Shown piece by piece: positions 42,384 through 50,762 of a DNA stretch of 64,000 bases; within the stretch, counting starts at the first letter, position 1, and every line of letters starts with the position of its first letter. This DNA comes from BOG-908 sp965198825 (GTDB lineage Bacteria; Pseudomonadota; Alphaproteobacteria; Acetobacterales; Acetobacteraceae), in contig CBDAQB010000003.1 in assembly GCA_965198825.1 (NCBI GenBank), forward strand, positions 1,736,001 to 1,800,000. The letters are read 5' to 3'. The notes under the pieces are model-generated. The model searched no databases. It worked only from the letters and a program-made list of their open reading frames with translations, and was not told where the DNA came from. A program made the position numbers and the translations under genes.

Positions 42384-43346
42384 TCAGAAGCGCGCTAACG
42401 CAGAGCCCCACGTGAGGCCGCCGCCCAGCGCCTCCATGATCACGAGGTCGCCGCGGCGGATGCGGCCGTCGGCCCACGCGTCAGCCAAGGCGAGCGGAAC
42501 CGACGCCGCGGAGGTGTTCGCGTGCCGGTCCACGGTGATGACCACCCGCTCAGGAGGCAGGCCGAGCTTGCGTCCCATGGCGTCGATGATGCGGCGGTTC
42601 GCCTGGTGCGGCACCAGCCAGCCAATGTCGGCATGGCTTAGCCCATGCGCGGCCAGCGCTTCGTCCACTACGGCGGCAAGCTTGCCGACGGCGTGCCTGA
42701 ACACCTCCTGGCCACGCATCTTGAGATGCTGCGAGCGCTCCGGCTGGCCGACTGCGCCGTCCACATAGAGGATGTCGGCCAGCGTGCCGTCCGAATGCAG
42801 GTGGGTAGAGAGGATGCCGGCGCCTTCGGGCGGGCCGGCGCGCAGTATCACGGCGCCGGCGCCATCGCCGAACAGCACGCAGGTGGTGCGGTCCTTCCAA
42901 TCCATGATGCGCGAGTAAACCTCGCTGCCGATGACCACGACCGTGCGTGCGGTGCCTGCGCGTATGAAGCCGTCCGCCACGGAAAGGGCGTAGATGAAAC
43001 CGGTGCAGGCGGCGGACAGGTCGAAGGCGAAACCGCCCTTGATGCCCAGCATGGCCTGCACCCGCACGGCGGTGGCGGGGAACGCCTCGTCGGGCGTCGA
43101 AGTGGCGAGGATGACCGCGTCCACTTCGGAGGCCTCGATGCCGGCGTCGCGCAGCGCAGCCTCGGCCGCGCGGGCACCCATGAACGCGGCGGTCTCGTGC
43201 GGCCCCGCCAGGTGGCGCTGGCGTATGCCGGTGCGCTCGACGATCCATTCGTCCGACGTGTCCACCGTCTTGGCGAGTTCGTCGTTGGTGACACAACGCT
43301 CTGGCAGATAGCCGCCGACGCCTGCGATCATGGAGCGATGGGTCAC
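42384..43346 (-). CDS. fabH: Beta-ketoacyl-ACP synthase III
   Basis: I use GTG 43346, giving (M)THRSMIAGVGGYLPERCVTN, as in other alphaproteobacterial FabH; ATG 43331 is an alternative. The product has 320 residues. The catalytic triad is Cys in SAACTGFIYAL, His in VPHQANRRIID and Asn in NTSAASVPLAL. It condenses acetyl-CoA with malonyl-ACP to start fatty acid synthesis. It lies 31 bp downstream of plsX, the usual partner in membrane lipid initiation. The longer open frame back to 43493 is a plsX shadow. Confidence 0.96.
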   Translation of the reverse strand: MTHRSMIAGVGGYLPERCVTNDELAKTVDTSDEWIVERTGIRQRHLAGPHETAAFMGARAAEAALRDAGIEASEVDAVILATSTPDEAFPATAVRVQAMLGIKGGFAFDLSAACTGFIYALSVADGFIRAGTARTVVVIGSEVYSRIMDWKDRTTCVLFGDGAGAVILRAGPPEGAGILSTHLHSDGTLADILYVDGAVGQPERSQHLKMRGQEVFRHAVGKLAAVVDEALAAHGLSHADIGWLVPHQANRRIIDAMGRKLGLPPERVVITVDRHANTSAASVPLALADAWADGRIRRGDLVIMEALGGGLTWGSALARF

Positions 43347-43377
43347 AAAGATGTCCGAAGTTGAGAGCGGATGGGAA

Positions 43378-44427
43378 TCAGGCGGTTGCCATGACGTCCA
43401 CGAGCTGGCGCAGGCCGTCGCGTATACGCTCGTTGAAGCGGTGCACCACCATGTCCATGGCCACGTCAACCGCGTGGGCAAAACCTTCGGCATCCGTGCC
43501 GCCGTGCGACTTCACCACCACCCCGTTGAGGCCGAGCATGACGGCGCCGTTGTAGCGGCGTGGATCGAGCCAGACCCGCATCTGCTCGAGGCCGCCGCGG
43601 GCTAGGAGATAGCCGAGCTTGCTGGACAGGCTGCCGGCAAAGATCTGGCGGAGCAGGTCCTGCACCAGCTTCAGCGCCCCCTCTCCCGTCTTCAGCGCGA
43701 CATTGCCGGTAAACCCGTCGGTGACGACCACGTCCGTGGTGCCGGCCATGATGTCGTGGCCCTCGACGAAACCATGGAACTGCGCGCCGACATGGCTGCG
43801 GCGGAGGATGTCGGCAGCCTGGCGCAGGCGTTCGTCGCCCTTCAGCTCCTCGGAGCCGACGTTCAGCAAGCCGATCGTCGGTGCAGGCAGCCCGAGAACA
43901 GTCCGGGCGAACATCTCACCGAGAAGCGCGAACTCCATCAGATTGCGCGAGTCGCAGAGGATGTTGGCGCCGAGATCAAGCATCACGACGTCGCCCTTCG
44001 CGGACGGCATGATGGCGGCCATGGCAGGACGGTCGATGCCAGGAAGGGTCTTCAGCACGACCTTGGAGAGCGTGAGCAGAGCGCCTGTGTTGCCGGCTGA
44101 GACGACACCCTGGGCTTCGCCGCTCGCCACCGCATCAATCGCCAGGCGCATGCTCGCCTGGCGCATGCGAAGAGCAGCCGTAGGCTTGCAGTCAGCGGTG
44201 ATGGCATCCGCCGTGTGCTGAACGGTGCAGACGGCCTTCGCACGAGGAAAGCGCGCAAGGAGCGGGTCGAGCTGGGCCTGGTCGCCTACCACCAGAAAGC
44301 GCGCCTCGGGATGGCGCTCGGCCGCTATTGCGAGGCCCTCGATAACGACTTGCGGCGCTTTATCCCCGCCCATCGCGTCCACGGCCAGCGAGTAGGCCGC
44401 CGTGGCGCCAGCGCCGAGCGCGTTCAT
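43378..44427 (-). CDS. plsX: Phosphate acyltransferase PlsX
   Basis: The 349-residue protein has the PlsX landmarks SLAVDAMGGDKAPQVVIEG at the N-terminus and GVVSAGNTGALLTLS. LDLGANILCDSRNLMEFA and DGFTGNVALKTGEG follow in order. It converts acyl-ACP to acyl-phosphate for phosphatidic acid synthesis, at the inner face of the membrane. The rpmF-plsX-fabH order is conserved across bacteria and couples ribosome and lipid synthesis genes. Confidence 0.97.
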   Translation of the reverse strand: MNALGAGATAAYSLAVDAMGGDKAPQVVIEGLAIAAERHPEARFLVVGDQAQLDPLLARFPRAKAVCTVQHTADAITADCKPTAALRMRQASMRLAIDAVASGEAQGVVSAGNTGALLTLSKVVLKTLPGIDRPAMAAIMPSAKGDVVMLDLGANILCDSRNLMEFALLGEMFARTVLGLPAPTIGLLNVGSEELKGDERLRQAADILRRSHVGAQFHGFVEGHDIMAGTTDVVVTDGFTGNVALKTGEGALKLVQDLLRQIFAGSLSSKLGYLLARGGLEQMRVWLDPRRYNGAVMLGLNGVVVKSHGGTDAEGFAHAVDVAMDMVVHRFNERIRDGLRQLVDVMATA

Positions 44428-44448
44428 AGCCGCCTGGCGACTATGATT

Positions 44449-44652
44449 TTAGACGCGGACGGCACCCTTAAGCGCCTTGCCGGCCGCTACGACCTCGCGG
44501 CCATCGTAATGCCCGCAGGAGGCGCAGATGTGGTGGGGTCGCTTCAGCTCGCCGCAGTTGCTGCACTCGGCATGCGCTTCGGTGGGAAGCGCCTGGTGGC
44601 TGCGACGCATGCCGCGCCGGCTCGGCGAGGTTTTGCGCTTGGGTACTGCCAT
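44449..44652 (-). CDS. rpmF: 50S ribosomal protein L32
   Basis: ATG 44652 gives 67 residues, MAVPKRKTSPSRRGMRRSH at the N-terminus and a Cys pair set CSNCGEL...HICASCGHY that binds zinc in Cys-type L32. Both CxxC motifs are kept, so this is the zinc form. Longer upstream frame rejected. It heads the rpmF-plsX-fabH-ihfA-merR cluster. Confidence 0.96.
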   Translation of the reverse strand: MAVPKRKTSPSRRGMRRSHQALPTEAHAECSNCGELKRPHHICASCGHYDGREVVAAGKALKGAVRV

Positions 44653-44785
44653 GGTGGTCTCCGGTCCTGCTGACGCCGCGGCGCGCCGGCGGGTCGTATC
44701 GCGTGTTTGAAATGAGGCGCGTGACCTAGCAGAGAGGGGGGGGTGGTGCAACCCGCAGGCTGGCTTTGTGACCCGGCACTCACGC

Positions 44786-44839
44786 AAGCCCGGCCCAAAC
44801 TCGCAAAAGTTTTTTGCTTCTTTTTTTCAAAAAAAAAGT
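44786..44839 (-). repeat. Family A repeat, right half only (copy 8)
   Basis: Only GCCCGGCCCAAA, CAAAAGTTTTTTGCTTC and TTTTTTTCAAAAAAAAAG remain, the GCTTC-type end; the matching left arm is absent. It lies 6 nt from the stop of the YceD-like gene, the same distance as complete copies. The final hairpin has A in place of the usual GA, so it pairs less well. Confidence 0.85.
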
Positions 44840-44845
44840 CCTTCC

Positions 44846-45343
44846 TTAATTCTTCCTTCCTCGAAGCGCAGCAAACGGCCCCTCCGCCTGCTCGACCTCC
44901 TCCTCCGGCAGCTCCGCTCCAGGCCTGCGCGGAAACGGATCCAGCGCCAGCGCCAATTGCTCCGATGTAGCCTCGCCCAGATCGATGACGCCGCCGGCGT
45001 AGGGCACCTCGTCCTCCGACTCGATATCGACCTCTTCGCTCTCCTGGCCTTCCGGGACGAAGCGCACGGTGAAATCCTCGGCGACCACGGCTTCGAAGGG
45101 CTCCAGGGTCACCACGCAGGTCTGCACGACATCGGCACGCAGCGCGCCATTGGCGCGCATGACGTGCCCCGGCTCCCGCTTCAGCTCGAAGCTGCAGGTA
45201 AGGGAGGCGATGGAGACCAGCCCCATGCGGCGGGCAACGGCTTCGCGTTCAGCGGGCTTTGCCTCGACGTCGAAGCGGATCCCCTCGCCCGTCCGGTCGA
45301 CGGGGAACGGACGGGAGAGTTCGAAAGGCGGAGTGTCGGCCAT
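44846..45343 (-). CDS. YceD/DUF177 family protein
   Basis: The 165-residue protein has the family's VVQTCVVTLEPFEAVVAEDFTVRF segment. In many homologues this holds two metal-binding Cys; here one Cys is visible in that position (TCVVTLEP). An acidic stretch and EVPYAGGVIDLGEATSEQLALALDPFPR follow, then a short tail. YceD proteins lie next to rpmF and influence rRNA processing or lipid genes in other bacteria. Here it is separated from rpmF by a half repeat. It follows the cytochrome bc1 chaperone gene by 5 bp. Confidence 0.88.
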   Translation of the reverse strand: MADTPPFELSRPFPVDRTGEGIRFDVEAKPAEREAVARRMGLVSIASLTCSFELKREPGHVMRANGALRADVVQTCVVTLEPFEAVVAEDFTVRFVPEGQESEEVDIESEDEVPYAGGVIDLGEATSEQLALALDPFPRRPGAELPEEEVEQAEGPFAALRGRKN

Positions 45344-45348
45344 GGCGG

Positions 45349-45903
45349 TCAGCCCTGCAGCGCCGCGCGGGCGGGAAGGAAGCTCACACGGCCGGCCTCG
45401 AAAGCCTCGGCTGTCTGGCCGGCGAGGTGGTGGTCCTGCGCAAAGGCCACTTGCGCAAGGGCGGCGGCGTTCGCCTGGCTCGCGGTATCGCCGCGCCAGA
45501 CGTTTCGTACCAGGGCTTCGGTCATGCCGGCGGCATCGGCGGCGGCAAGCGGACCGTCATAGGCAAGGGCGCGGCCGTGGAAGGCCTCCCACATGGCGCG
45601 CACCCGGCGGCCGATGGACATGTCGCTGACGCCCAACTCACGGAGGTTGAAATCCATGTCGGCAAACATGGCGTCGAACACCGCCTGGGCCAATCCTGCG
45701 GTCGCCTTGCTGGTTTCGAGCATGCGGAGGCGACGGATCAGAAGCGCCACGAACAGGCCGATGAGGTCGAACCGGCCATCAAGCGTGTCCGGTACGCCGA
45801 GGTCGGCGAAATAGACCGGATCGCGCGCCGACTGGACGGTTGCCGTGTAGAGTTCGAAGCCGCGGCGACGCTTCTTGCCGCCCACCAGTCCAAAGAAGGC
45901 CAT
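45349..45903 (-). CDS. Ubiquinol-cytochrome c chaperone (CBP3-like)
   Basis: From ATG 45903 the product has 184 residues (MAFFGLVGGKKRRRGFELY). A GTG at 45912 is an alternative start. Family segments are LYTATVQSARDPVYFADLGVPD, TLDGRFDLIGLFVALLIRRL and FNLRELGVSDMSIGRRVRAM. CBP3 proteins help mature cytochrome b in the bc1 complex of alphaproteobacteria and mitochondria. The chaperone-YceD pair is common in this class. Confidence 0.92.
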   Translation of the reverse strand: MAFFGLVGGKKRRRGFELYTATVQSARDPVYFADLGVPDTLDGRFDLIGLFVALLIRRLRMLETSKATAGLAQAVFDAMFADMDFNLRELGVSDMSIGRRVRAMWEAFHGRALAYDGPLAAADAAGMTEALVRNVWRGDTASQANAAALAQVAFAQDHHLAGQTAEAFEAGRVSFLPARAALQG

Positions 45904-46102
45904 CGTTTTCGTCACCCGCTTTCCAAGCCGTAGAGCAGTTCGGTCCGAGCCCGTCCGAATCAACGGTCGAGCCTAGTGTCCCCTGCCCGGCCAGCCCGCA
46001 CCTGTAATTGACACGCGCGGGGCCGGCGTGACAGGCAGGGCGGGCCTTGGTCATCGCTTGCGGGCCGGTGGGCAGACACCAGGCTGTTGGGATTTTTCAA
46101 GC

Positions 46103-46615
46103 GTGCGCTTCATCCGTCCTCTTCTTGTGCTCCTGCCGCTCGCCGCTTCCGGCTGCGGGGTGATCCATGTGTTCGACAGCACGCAGGTGCGCCGCGGCTC
46201 CATCGTGCCGCAGGATGCGCTCGCACAACTGGTGCCCGGCACGTCAAGCCGCGCGGACGCGACCTCGCTGCTCGGCTCACCGACGGCCCACGCGACATTC
46301 GACGACAACAGCTGGATCTACGTGGGGCAGATCACCTACACGCGCATCGGCCGGACCCCGGGCGTGCGCATGCAGCAGGTCGTGGTCTTACACTTTGACC
46401 AGAACGGCACGCTGCGTTCCATCGACAAGCACGGGCTGAAGGACAGCGAGCCGATCGCCATGGCCGCGGGTGCTACACCCTCGCCAGGCAGCGAAGCCTC
46501 ATTCATGCAGCAGCTACTCGGCAATGTCGGCCGCTTCACGCCTGCTGGGCTACCTGGCAGCAGCGGTACGTCTGCCGGCGGGACGGGTGGTTCTAGCGGT
46601 AACAGCTTGCCCTAG
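46103..46615 (+). CDS. bamE: BamE/SmpA outer membrane lipoprotein
   Basis: From GTG 46103 the product is 170 residues with a lipoprotein signal, LVLLPLAASGC, Cys at about residue 17. The BamE fold follows: VPQDALAQLVPGTSSRADATSLLG, WIYVGQITYTRIG and VVVLHFDQNGTLRSID. It is part of the BAM complex that inserts beta-barrel proteins into the outer membrane. The C-terminal tail is Ser/Gly/Thr rich and low complexity (GSSGTSAGGTGGSSGN), longer than usual. It is divergent from the cbp3 gene. Confidence 0.93.
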   Translation: MRFIRPLLVLLPLAASGCGVIHVFDSTQVRRGSIVPQDALAQLVPGTSSRADATSLLGSPTAHATFDDNSWIYVGQITYTRIGRTPGVRMQQVVVLHFDQNGTLRSIDKHGLKDSEPIAMAAGATPSPGSEASFMQQLLGNVGRFTPAGLPGSSGTSAGGTGGSSGNSLP

Positions 46616-46655
46616 GGCGTGGCTTGCAAGCAGGCAGACAAGTGGAAGTAAGGCG

Positions 46656-46764
46656 TTCTTTTTGAAAAAAGAACCAAAAACTTTTTGCATGTTGGCGCGG
46701 TGTTTGCGGCAGGGCCGGGCCTGAAGGTCCAAAAGTTTTTTGCTTCTTTTTTTCAAAAAAGAAG
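46656..46764 (-). repeat. Family A intergenic inverted repeat, copy 9
   Basis: GAACC left and GCTTC right (- orientation). The left arm is shortened (TTCTTTTTGAAAAAAGAA, 18 instead of 20 bases). It lies between convergent bamE and the Spy-like gene and is followed by a second hairpin. Confidence 0.88.
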
Positions 46765-46785
46765 ACCTTCCCTTTCTTCCTGAAC

Positions 46786-46811
46786 GGCCAGGGAGCCTCG
46801 CCTCCCTGGCC
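46786..46811. terminator. GC-rich hairpin, family B-like, between bamE and the Spy-like gene
   Basis: GGCCAGGGAGCCTCGCCTCCCTGGCC forms a 10-bp stem with a short loop. It lies 11 bp from the Spy-like gene stop. It resembles a family B arm and could stop transcription from either side, together with copy 9; no clear T-run follows. Confidence 0.6.
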
Positions 46812-46822
46812 GCCCGATCCGC

Positions 46823-47290
46823 CTACTGCTCGGCCGGCGCGGACTGCTGCATGACCGCGTGCTCCTGCTCATGAAGCGCGGCCAGCTTGGCGTGGGTGTC
46901 CGCGGCCTGCGCGAGCTGCGTCGGCGTCAGCAGCGCGCGGGCCTGCAGCACCTCACTCAGCATGGCCGCATCCATCTTCGAGCGAAGCGCTTCTTCCTGC
47001 TGAACGAGCGGGGAGAGCTGCTCGGCGGTGACGGTGCCGGGGTTCAGCATGGCGGTTTCGATCTGCTCATGCACGGCGTGCATCTGCTCCCAGACCGGGC
47101 GCATCTGGGCGCGGCCTGCCTTGTGGATCTGCTCGATCTGCGCGCGCTGCGTGTCGGTCAGGGTGACGCCGTGGAGGAATTCCATGCCGCCACCGTGATG
47201 CATTTCTGGGCCATGCTGGGCGAGTGCGGCGCCGGAAACCGTCAGCGCGCCGGCAGCAAACGCAGCCATCATCTTCTGTTTGAAAGTCAT
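46823..47290 (-). CDS. Spy/CpxP-like periplasmic protein
   Basis: ATG 47290 with AGGAG 8 nt upstream gives 155 residues; the ATG at 47308 is rejected because the RBS favours the inner one. A signal peptide covers residues 1-24 (FAAGALTVSGAALAQ). Two LTxxQ-type motifs are seen: GVTLTDTQRAQIEQI and ALLTPTQLAQAAD, the mark of the Spy/CpxP family. The family holds ATP-independent periplasmic chaperones, metal or stress responsive. It precedes the TetR gene stop on the same strand. Confidence 0.85.
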   Translation of the reverse strand: MTFKQKMMAAFAAGALTVSGAALAQHGPEMHHGGGMEFLHGVTLTDTQRAQIEQIHKAGRAQMRPVWEQMHAVHEQIETAMLNPGTVTAEQLSPLVQQEEALRSKMDAAMLSEVLQARALLTPTQLAQAADTHAKLAALHEQEHAVMQQSAPAEQ

Positions 47291-47407
47291 TGTCTGTCTC
47301 CTGTTCATCCAGCCCGGCGACGCGAGCCATGAACAACATACGCGCGTGCTGCATTTCAGTCCGTCACGGAGGCTGCAGAAATTGTATTGTAGTGTTGCGG
47401 CCTGCGA

Positions 47408-48001
47408 TCAGGCGACGCCCGGGTCCAGATACGACAGGACGGCGTCCACCATGGCGGGCGTGCCGGCCGCAGGCGGGAGGCGGCCGTCCAACAGCAACAT
47501 GGCAAGGCCGTGCACGATGGCCCAGGCTGCGATGGCACCCGCATGGGCCGTCTCGTGGGTGACGTCCGCCTTGGGGGCCGGAGCGCGGGTCGCGTTCGCC
47601 AGCACTTCCCCAGAGCGGCGCTGAGCTTCCGCCAAGGCCGGGCGGTCGCAGTCCAGGCCCTCCGCACGGAACATCAGCAGAAAGAGGCTGGGCCAGCGCT
47701 GGGCGAAATCGACATAGGCGAGGCCGATCGCACGCAGCGGCCGCTCGCTTGTGCCATCGCGTGCGGCAGCCAGGTGATCGGCAAAGCGGTTGAAGCCCAC
47801 GGCTGCGAGGTCGCTCAGCAAGCCACGGCGATCGCCGAAATGATGCGCTGGTGCGGCGTGGGAGACGCCGGCTTCGCGTGCGGCCGCGCGCAAAGTGAGA
47901 CCCGCCATGCCGTCCCGCTCGAGGATCGCCTCGGCCGAAGCGAGGAGCGCCGCATGAAGGTCACCGTGATGATACGGCTTCGAGGCCTCGCTGCGCGGCA
48001 C
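47408..48001 (-). CDS. TetR/AcrR family transcriptional regulator
   Basis: The 197-residue protein starts at GTG 48001 (MPRSEASKPYHHGDLHAAL). It has an N-terminal helix-turn-helix (GLTLRAAAREAGVSHAAPAHHF) and a C-terminal WHG-like domain (LAYVDFAQRWPSLFLLMF). It is divergent from the 48099 membrane protein with 97 bp between. That gap contains CTTGAC (48067-48072) and GTTCAAG (48081-48087), a partial inverted repeat that may be its operator. Ligand unknown. Confidence 0.9.
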   Translation of the reverse strand: MPRSEASKPYHHGDLHAALLASAEAILERDGMAGLTLRAAAREAGVSHAAPAHHFGDRRGLLSDLAAVGFNRFADHLAAARDGTSERPLRAIGLAYVDFAQRWPSLFLLMFRAEGLDCDRPALAEAQRRSGEVLANATRAPAPKADVTHETAHAGAIAAWAIVHGLAMLLLDGRLPPAAGTPAMVDAVLSYLDPGVA

Positions 48002-48098
48002 GCTTCGCTCACCCTAATCTAGACACTGACAGAATCAGCTTGACAGGTTACCCGCCCAAAGACAATCTTGACGGTGACAAGTTCAAGTAGAGGCAGCC

Positions 48099-48740
48099 AT
48101 GCTTTTCGATGTGCTTCTGGCTATCCATGTGGCGGGCGGGTTTGTCGCCCTGCTGAGCGGACCGGTCGCCATGGCATCGCGCAAGGGCGGCCGAACGCAT
48201 CGACGTTACGGCGGCGCCTATGCGATTGCGATGATCGCAGCGGGCGTCGCCGCACTTCCATTATCGTTGATGACGCACAACGTGCTGCTGCTGGTCATCG
48301 CGGTCTTGACACTCTACCTGGTGGGAAGCGGCATCGCGGCAATCCGCAGGCGGCGTGCAAAGCGGGCCTCAAGGCTGAGCGATGCACTCTTGCCGGCATG
48401 CTGCGTTGTTTTCAGCGCCGGCCTGCTGCTTTTCAGTCTGCCGATCATGGGCCGGCCGTCGTTCGTCACGGGCCTGTTCTTTGGCGCGGGCGGCATGTTC
48501 CTCGCAGGCCGGTCGCTTCTGGCGTTGCGTGATCCCGCTGCCGACTGGCTGCAGCAGCATATTACCGGAATGATGGGTGCCTATATCGCGACCGCGACGG
48601 CATTCCTGGTCGTAAACCTCACCTTCCTCCCCCAGGCTGTGGTGTTCATCGGCCCCACGCTGGTTGGCGTTCCCTTCATCGTCTGGATGTCGATGCGGCA
48701 TGCGCGGCCGAAGGCGCAAACCGTGGCATTGGCAGGTTAG
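48099..48740 (+). CDS. Membrane protein, DUF2306-like
   Basis: The 213-residue protein has about seven hydrophobic helices. Conserved-looking features are an early His (LLAIHVAGGFVALLSGPVAM), KGGRTHRRYGGAYA and WLQQHITGMMGAYIATATAF, the last two resembling the DUF2306 pattern of membrane His residues. Function not known. Divergent from a TetR gene, which probably controls it. Confidence 0.7.
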   Translation: MLFDVLLAIHVAGGFVALLSGPVAMASRKGGRTHRRYGGAYAIAMIAAGVAALPLSLMTHNVLLLVIAVLTLYLVGSGIAAIRRRRAKRASRLSDALLPACCVVFSAGLLLFSLPIMGRPSFVTGLFFGAGGMFLAGRSLLALRDPAADWLQQHITGMMGAYIATATAFLVVNLTFLPQAVVFIGPTLVGVPFIVWMSMRHARPKAQTVALAG

Positions 48741-48812
48741 AGTGGAACATGGACCGGATCGCCTCGCGCTTGTGACCTTACTTCGGGTTTTAGGCGGCAG
48801 CGGACGAGGAGG

Positions 48813-50642
48813 CTAAAACTCCGTCCACTCGCGCGCATCTGTGTTGGCATCGTTTGCGTGCTGCTGGGCAGCGCGCGCCGATCCCCCGCCACGAACGACT
48901 TTCAAGACCGATGTCGACCCCGCGCTTTTCGGAGCGGGCTTCCTCGCATTGCTCATACGCGGCGGCGCCGATGCGGCCGAAGCCGATGGCCGCTCCGCAC
49001 CGGCTCCAAGCCGGAACCGGCCGATCAGCCGCGACAATTCCTGCGCTTCCCCCGCGAGCGCATGGGACGCCGCTGTGCTTTCCTCGACCATGGCCGCATT
49101 TCGCTGGGTCACCTGATCTATCGAATTGACCGCGGTGTTCACCTCGGCCAGCCCGACCGATTGCTCCTGAGCCGACGCATCGATATCTGCAACGACGCCG
49201 TTGATTTCGGCCACCTGTGTCACGATGCGGCTCAGAACCTGCCCCGTCTCTCCAACCAGCTTCACGCCCGCACCAACCTGCTGGGAGGATGCGGAGATCA
49301 GGGCCTTGATTTCGCGTGCCGCATCGGCGGAACGCTGTGCGAGCGCGCGCACTTCGCTTGCGACGACGGCGAAACCCCGTCCTGCATCGCCGGCACGCGC
49401 CGCTTCAACGCCTGCGTTGAGCGCCAACAAATTGGTCTGAAATGCAATCTCGTCGATCACGCCGATGATCTGCCCGATTTGCGAACTGCTTTTTTCGTTC
49501 TCCGCCATGGCCAGGACAGCCTGCCGAACGACGTCGCCCGAGTGCTCGGCATCCGCTTTGGTGCGGGCCACCACCTCACGCGCATGCTTTGCGCCAGTAG
49601 CCGTTGCGCGCACCGTCGCCGTGATCTGGTCGAGTGCTGCGGCCGTTTGTTCAAGAGCTGCAGCTTGCTGCTCCGTGCGTTGCAAAAGGCTGTCGGCGGC
49701 GGCAGTGATTTCGCCGCTCCCGCCGAGTATCCCCTGCGCGGTTTGAACAACCGTCTGCATGGTGCCCTGAAGCTGCGAAAGCGCCAGGTTCAGGTCGGTG
49801 CGCAATTTCTCCAGATCTGCAGGGAATTTCTCGGTCAGCCGCTGTTCCAGATCCCCTTCCGACAAGGCTGACAGCGCCCCCCCGATGGTCTGAACCGCAT
49901 GCACGGTTGCCGTCACGTCGGTGGCGACCTTAAGGACCTTAACGACTTTACCTTCGACCATGATCGGATTGTAGGAGGCTTGAAGCCAAACCTCTTTCCC
50001 GCTCTTGCCAAATCGCCGGAACTGACCTGCCTGAAGGGCTCCGCGGCCGAGCCCTTCCCAGAAGTCGCGATACTCCGGCTGCACACGAAAAGCAGGCTCG
50101 ACGAACATCGAATGATGCTTGCCGACAACTTCATCCAGCCGATAGCCCACGGCATTGAGAAAATTATCATTTGCCGTCAAGATCAAGCCGTCGGGAGTGA
50201 ATTCGATGGTCGCCTGGGACCGGCCGACCGCTGCAAGCAGAGCGGTAAAACCGACGTTCGCTAAACGGGCGTTTGCGTCTGCCCATTCGACGACGAAACC
50301 GATGCGCTTGCCAGGCTTGCCCATGGGCGAAATGACAAGGTCGAACGCATGCTTGCCGACGTGTATGGTGGCGTTGTGCGTCGTTTCGAGTTTCGCCAGC
50401 ATGTTCCGCTGATGCGAGGGGTTCTTGTGGAATACATCGATATTGCTTCCGATCAGGGTCGCGACGCTGAAGCGCGGCAAAACTTGACGCAACTCATCCT
50501 CGGAATGGCGCAAGAACGCCAGCAAGGCCGGATTCACATACGTGATCGTCAGATCGTGGTTCGCGATCATGACGTTTGCTTTTTGTGCGTCGAGAGCCGC
50601 GGCTAAGACGTTACGCTTCGAGGGTGCCCCGACGCCGAACAT
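48813..50642 (-). CDS. Soluble methyl-accepting chemotaxis protein with two PAS domains
   Basis: The 609-residue protein has no TM segment. A first PAS-like domain (about 15-125, NHDLTITYVNPALLAFL) and a second PAS (about 135-245, PDGLILTANDNFLNAVGYRL; FGKSGKEVWLQASYNPI) are followed by a HAMP-like linker. The signalling coiled coil has the hairpin tip IDEIAFQTNLLALNAGVEAA and VASEVRALAQRSADAAREI. Methylatable-type Glu/Gln pairs flank it. It probably senses a cytoplasmic signal (redox, haem or a small ligand); no cofactor motif could be seen. No che genes are nearby. Confidence 0.92.
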   Translation of the reverse strand: MFGVGAPSKRNVLAAALDAQKANVMIANHDLTITYVNPALLAFLRHSEDELRQVLPRFSVATLIGSNIDVFHKNPSHQRNMLAKLETTHNATIHVGKHAFDLVISPMGKPGKRIGFVVEWADANARLANVGFTALLAAVGRSQATIEFTPDGLILTANDNFLNAVGYRLDEVVGKHHSMFVEPAFRVQPEYRDFWEGLGRGALQAGQFRRFGKSGKEVWLQASYNPIMVEGKVVKVLKVATDVTATVHAVQTIGGALSALSEGDLEQRLTEKFPADLEKLRTDLNLALSQLQGTMQTVVQTAQGILGGSGEITAAADSLLQRTEQQAAALEQTAAALDQITATVRATATGAKHAREVVARTKADAEHSGDVVRQAVLAMAENEKSSSQIGQIIGVIDEIAFQTNLLALNAGVEAARAGDAGRGFAVVASEVRALAQRSADAAREIKALISASSQQVGAGVKLVGETGQVLSRIVTQVAEINGVVADIDASAQEQSVGLAEVNTAVNSIDQVTQRNAAMVEESTAASHALAGEAQELSRLIGRFRLGAGAERPSASAASAPPRMSNARKPAPKSAGSTSVLKVVRGGGSARAAQQHANDANTDAREWTEF

Positions 50643-50762
50643 GATGGTTGTCCCGCAAAATTCTGGTGCCGAATAGCAGGAGTTTATTTCAAACCGCTTA
50701 ATGGACGCGTGAAGGCTGCTAAGGTCAGGCTGACAGGACCCATGCGGGAGCGAACCGCGGCG

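Noticed and set aside
43331..43493. Extended N-terminus for FabH
   Set aside because: The extension overlaps plsX, is Trp/Ser/Thr-rich and is not FabH-like.
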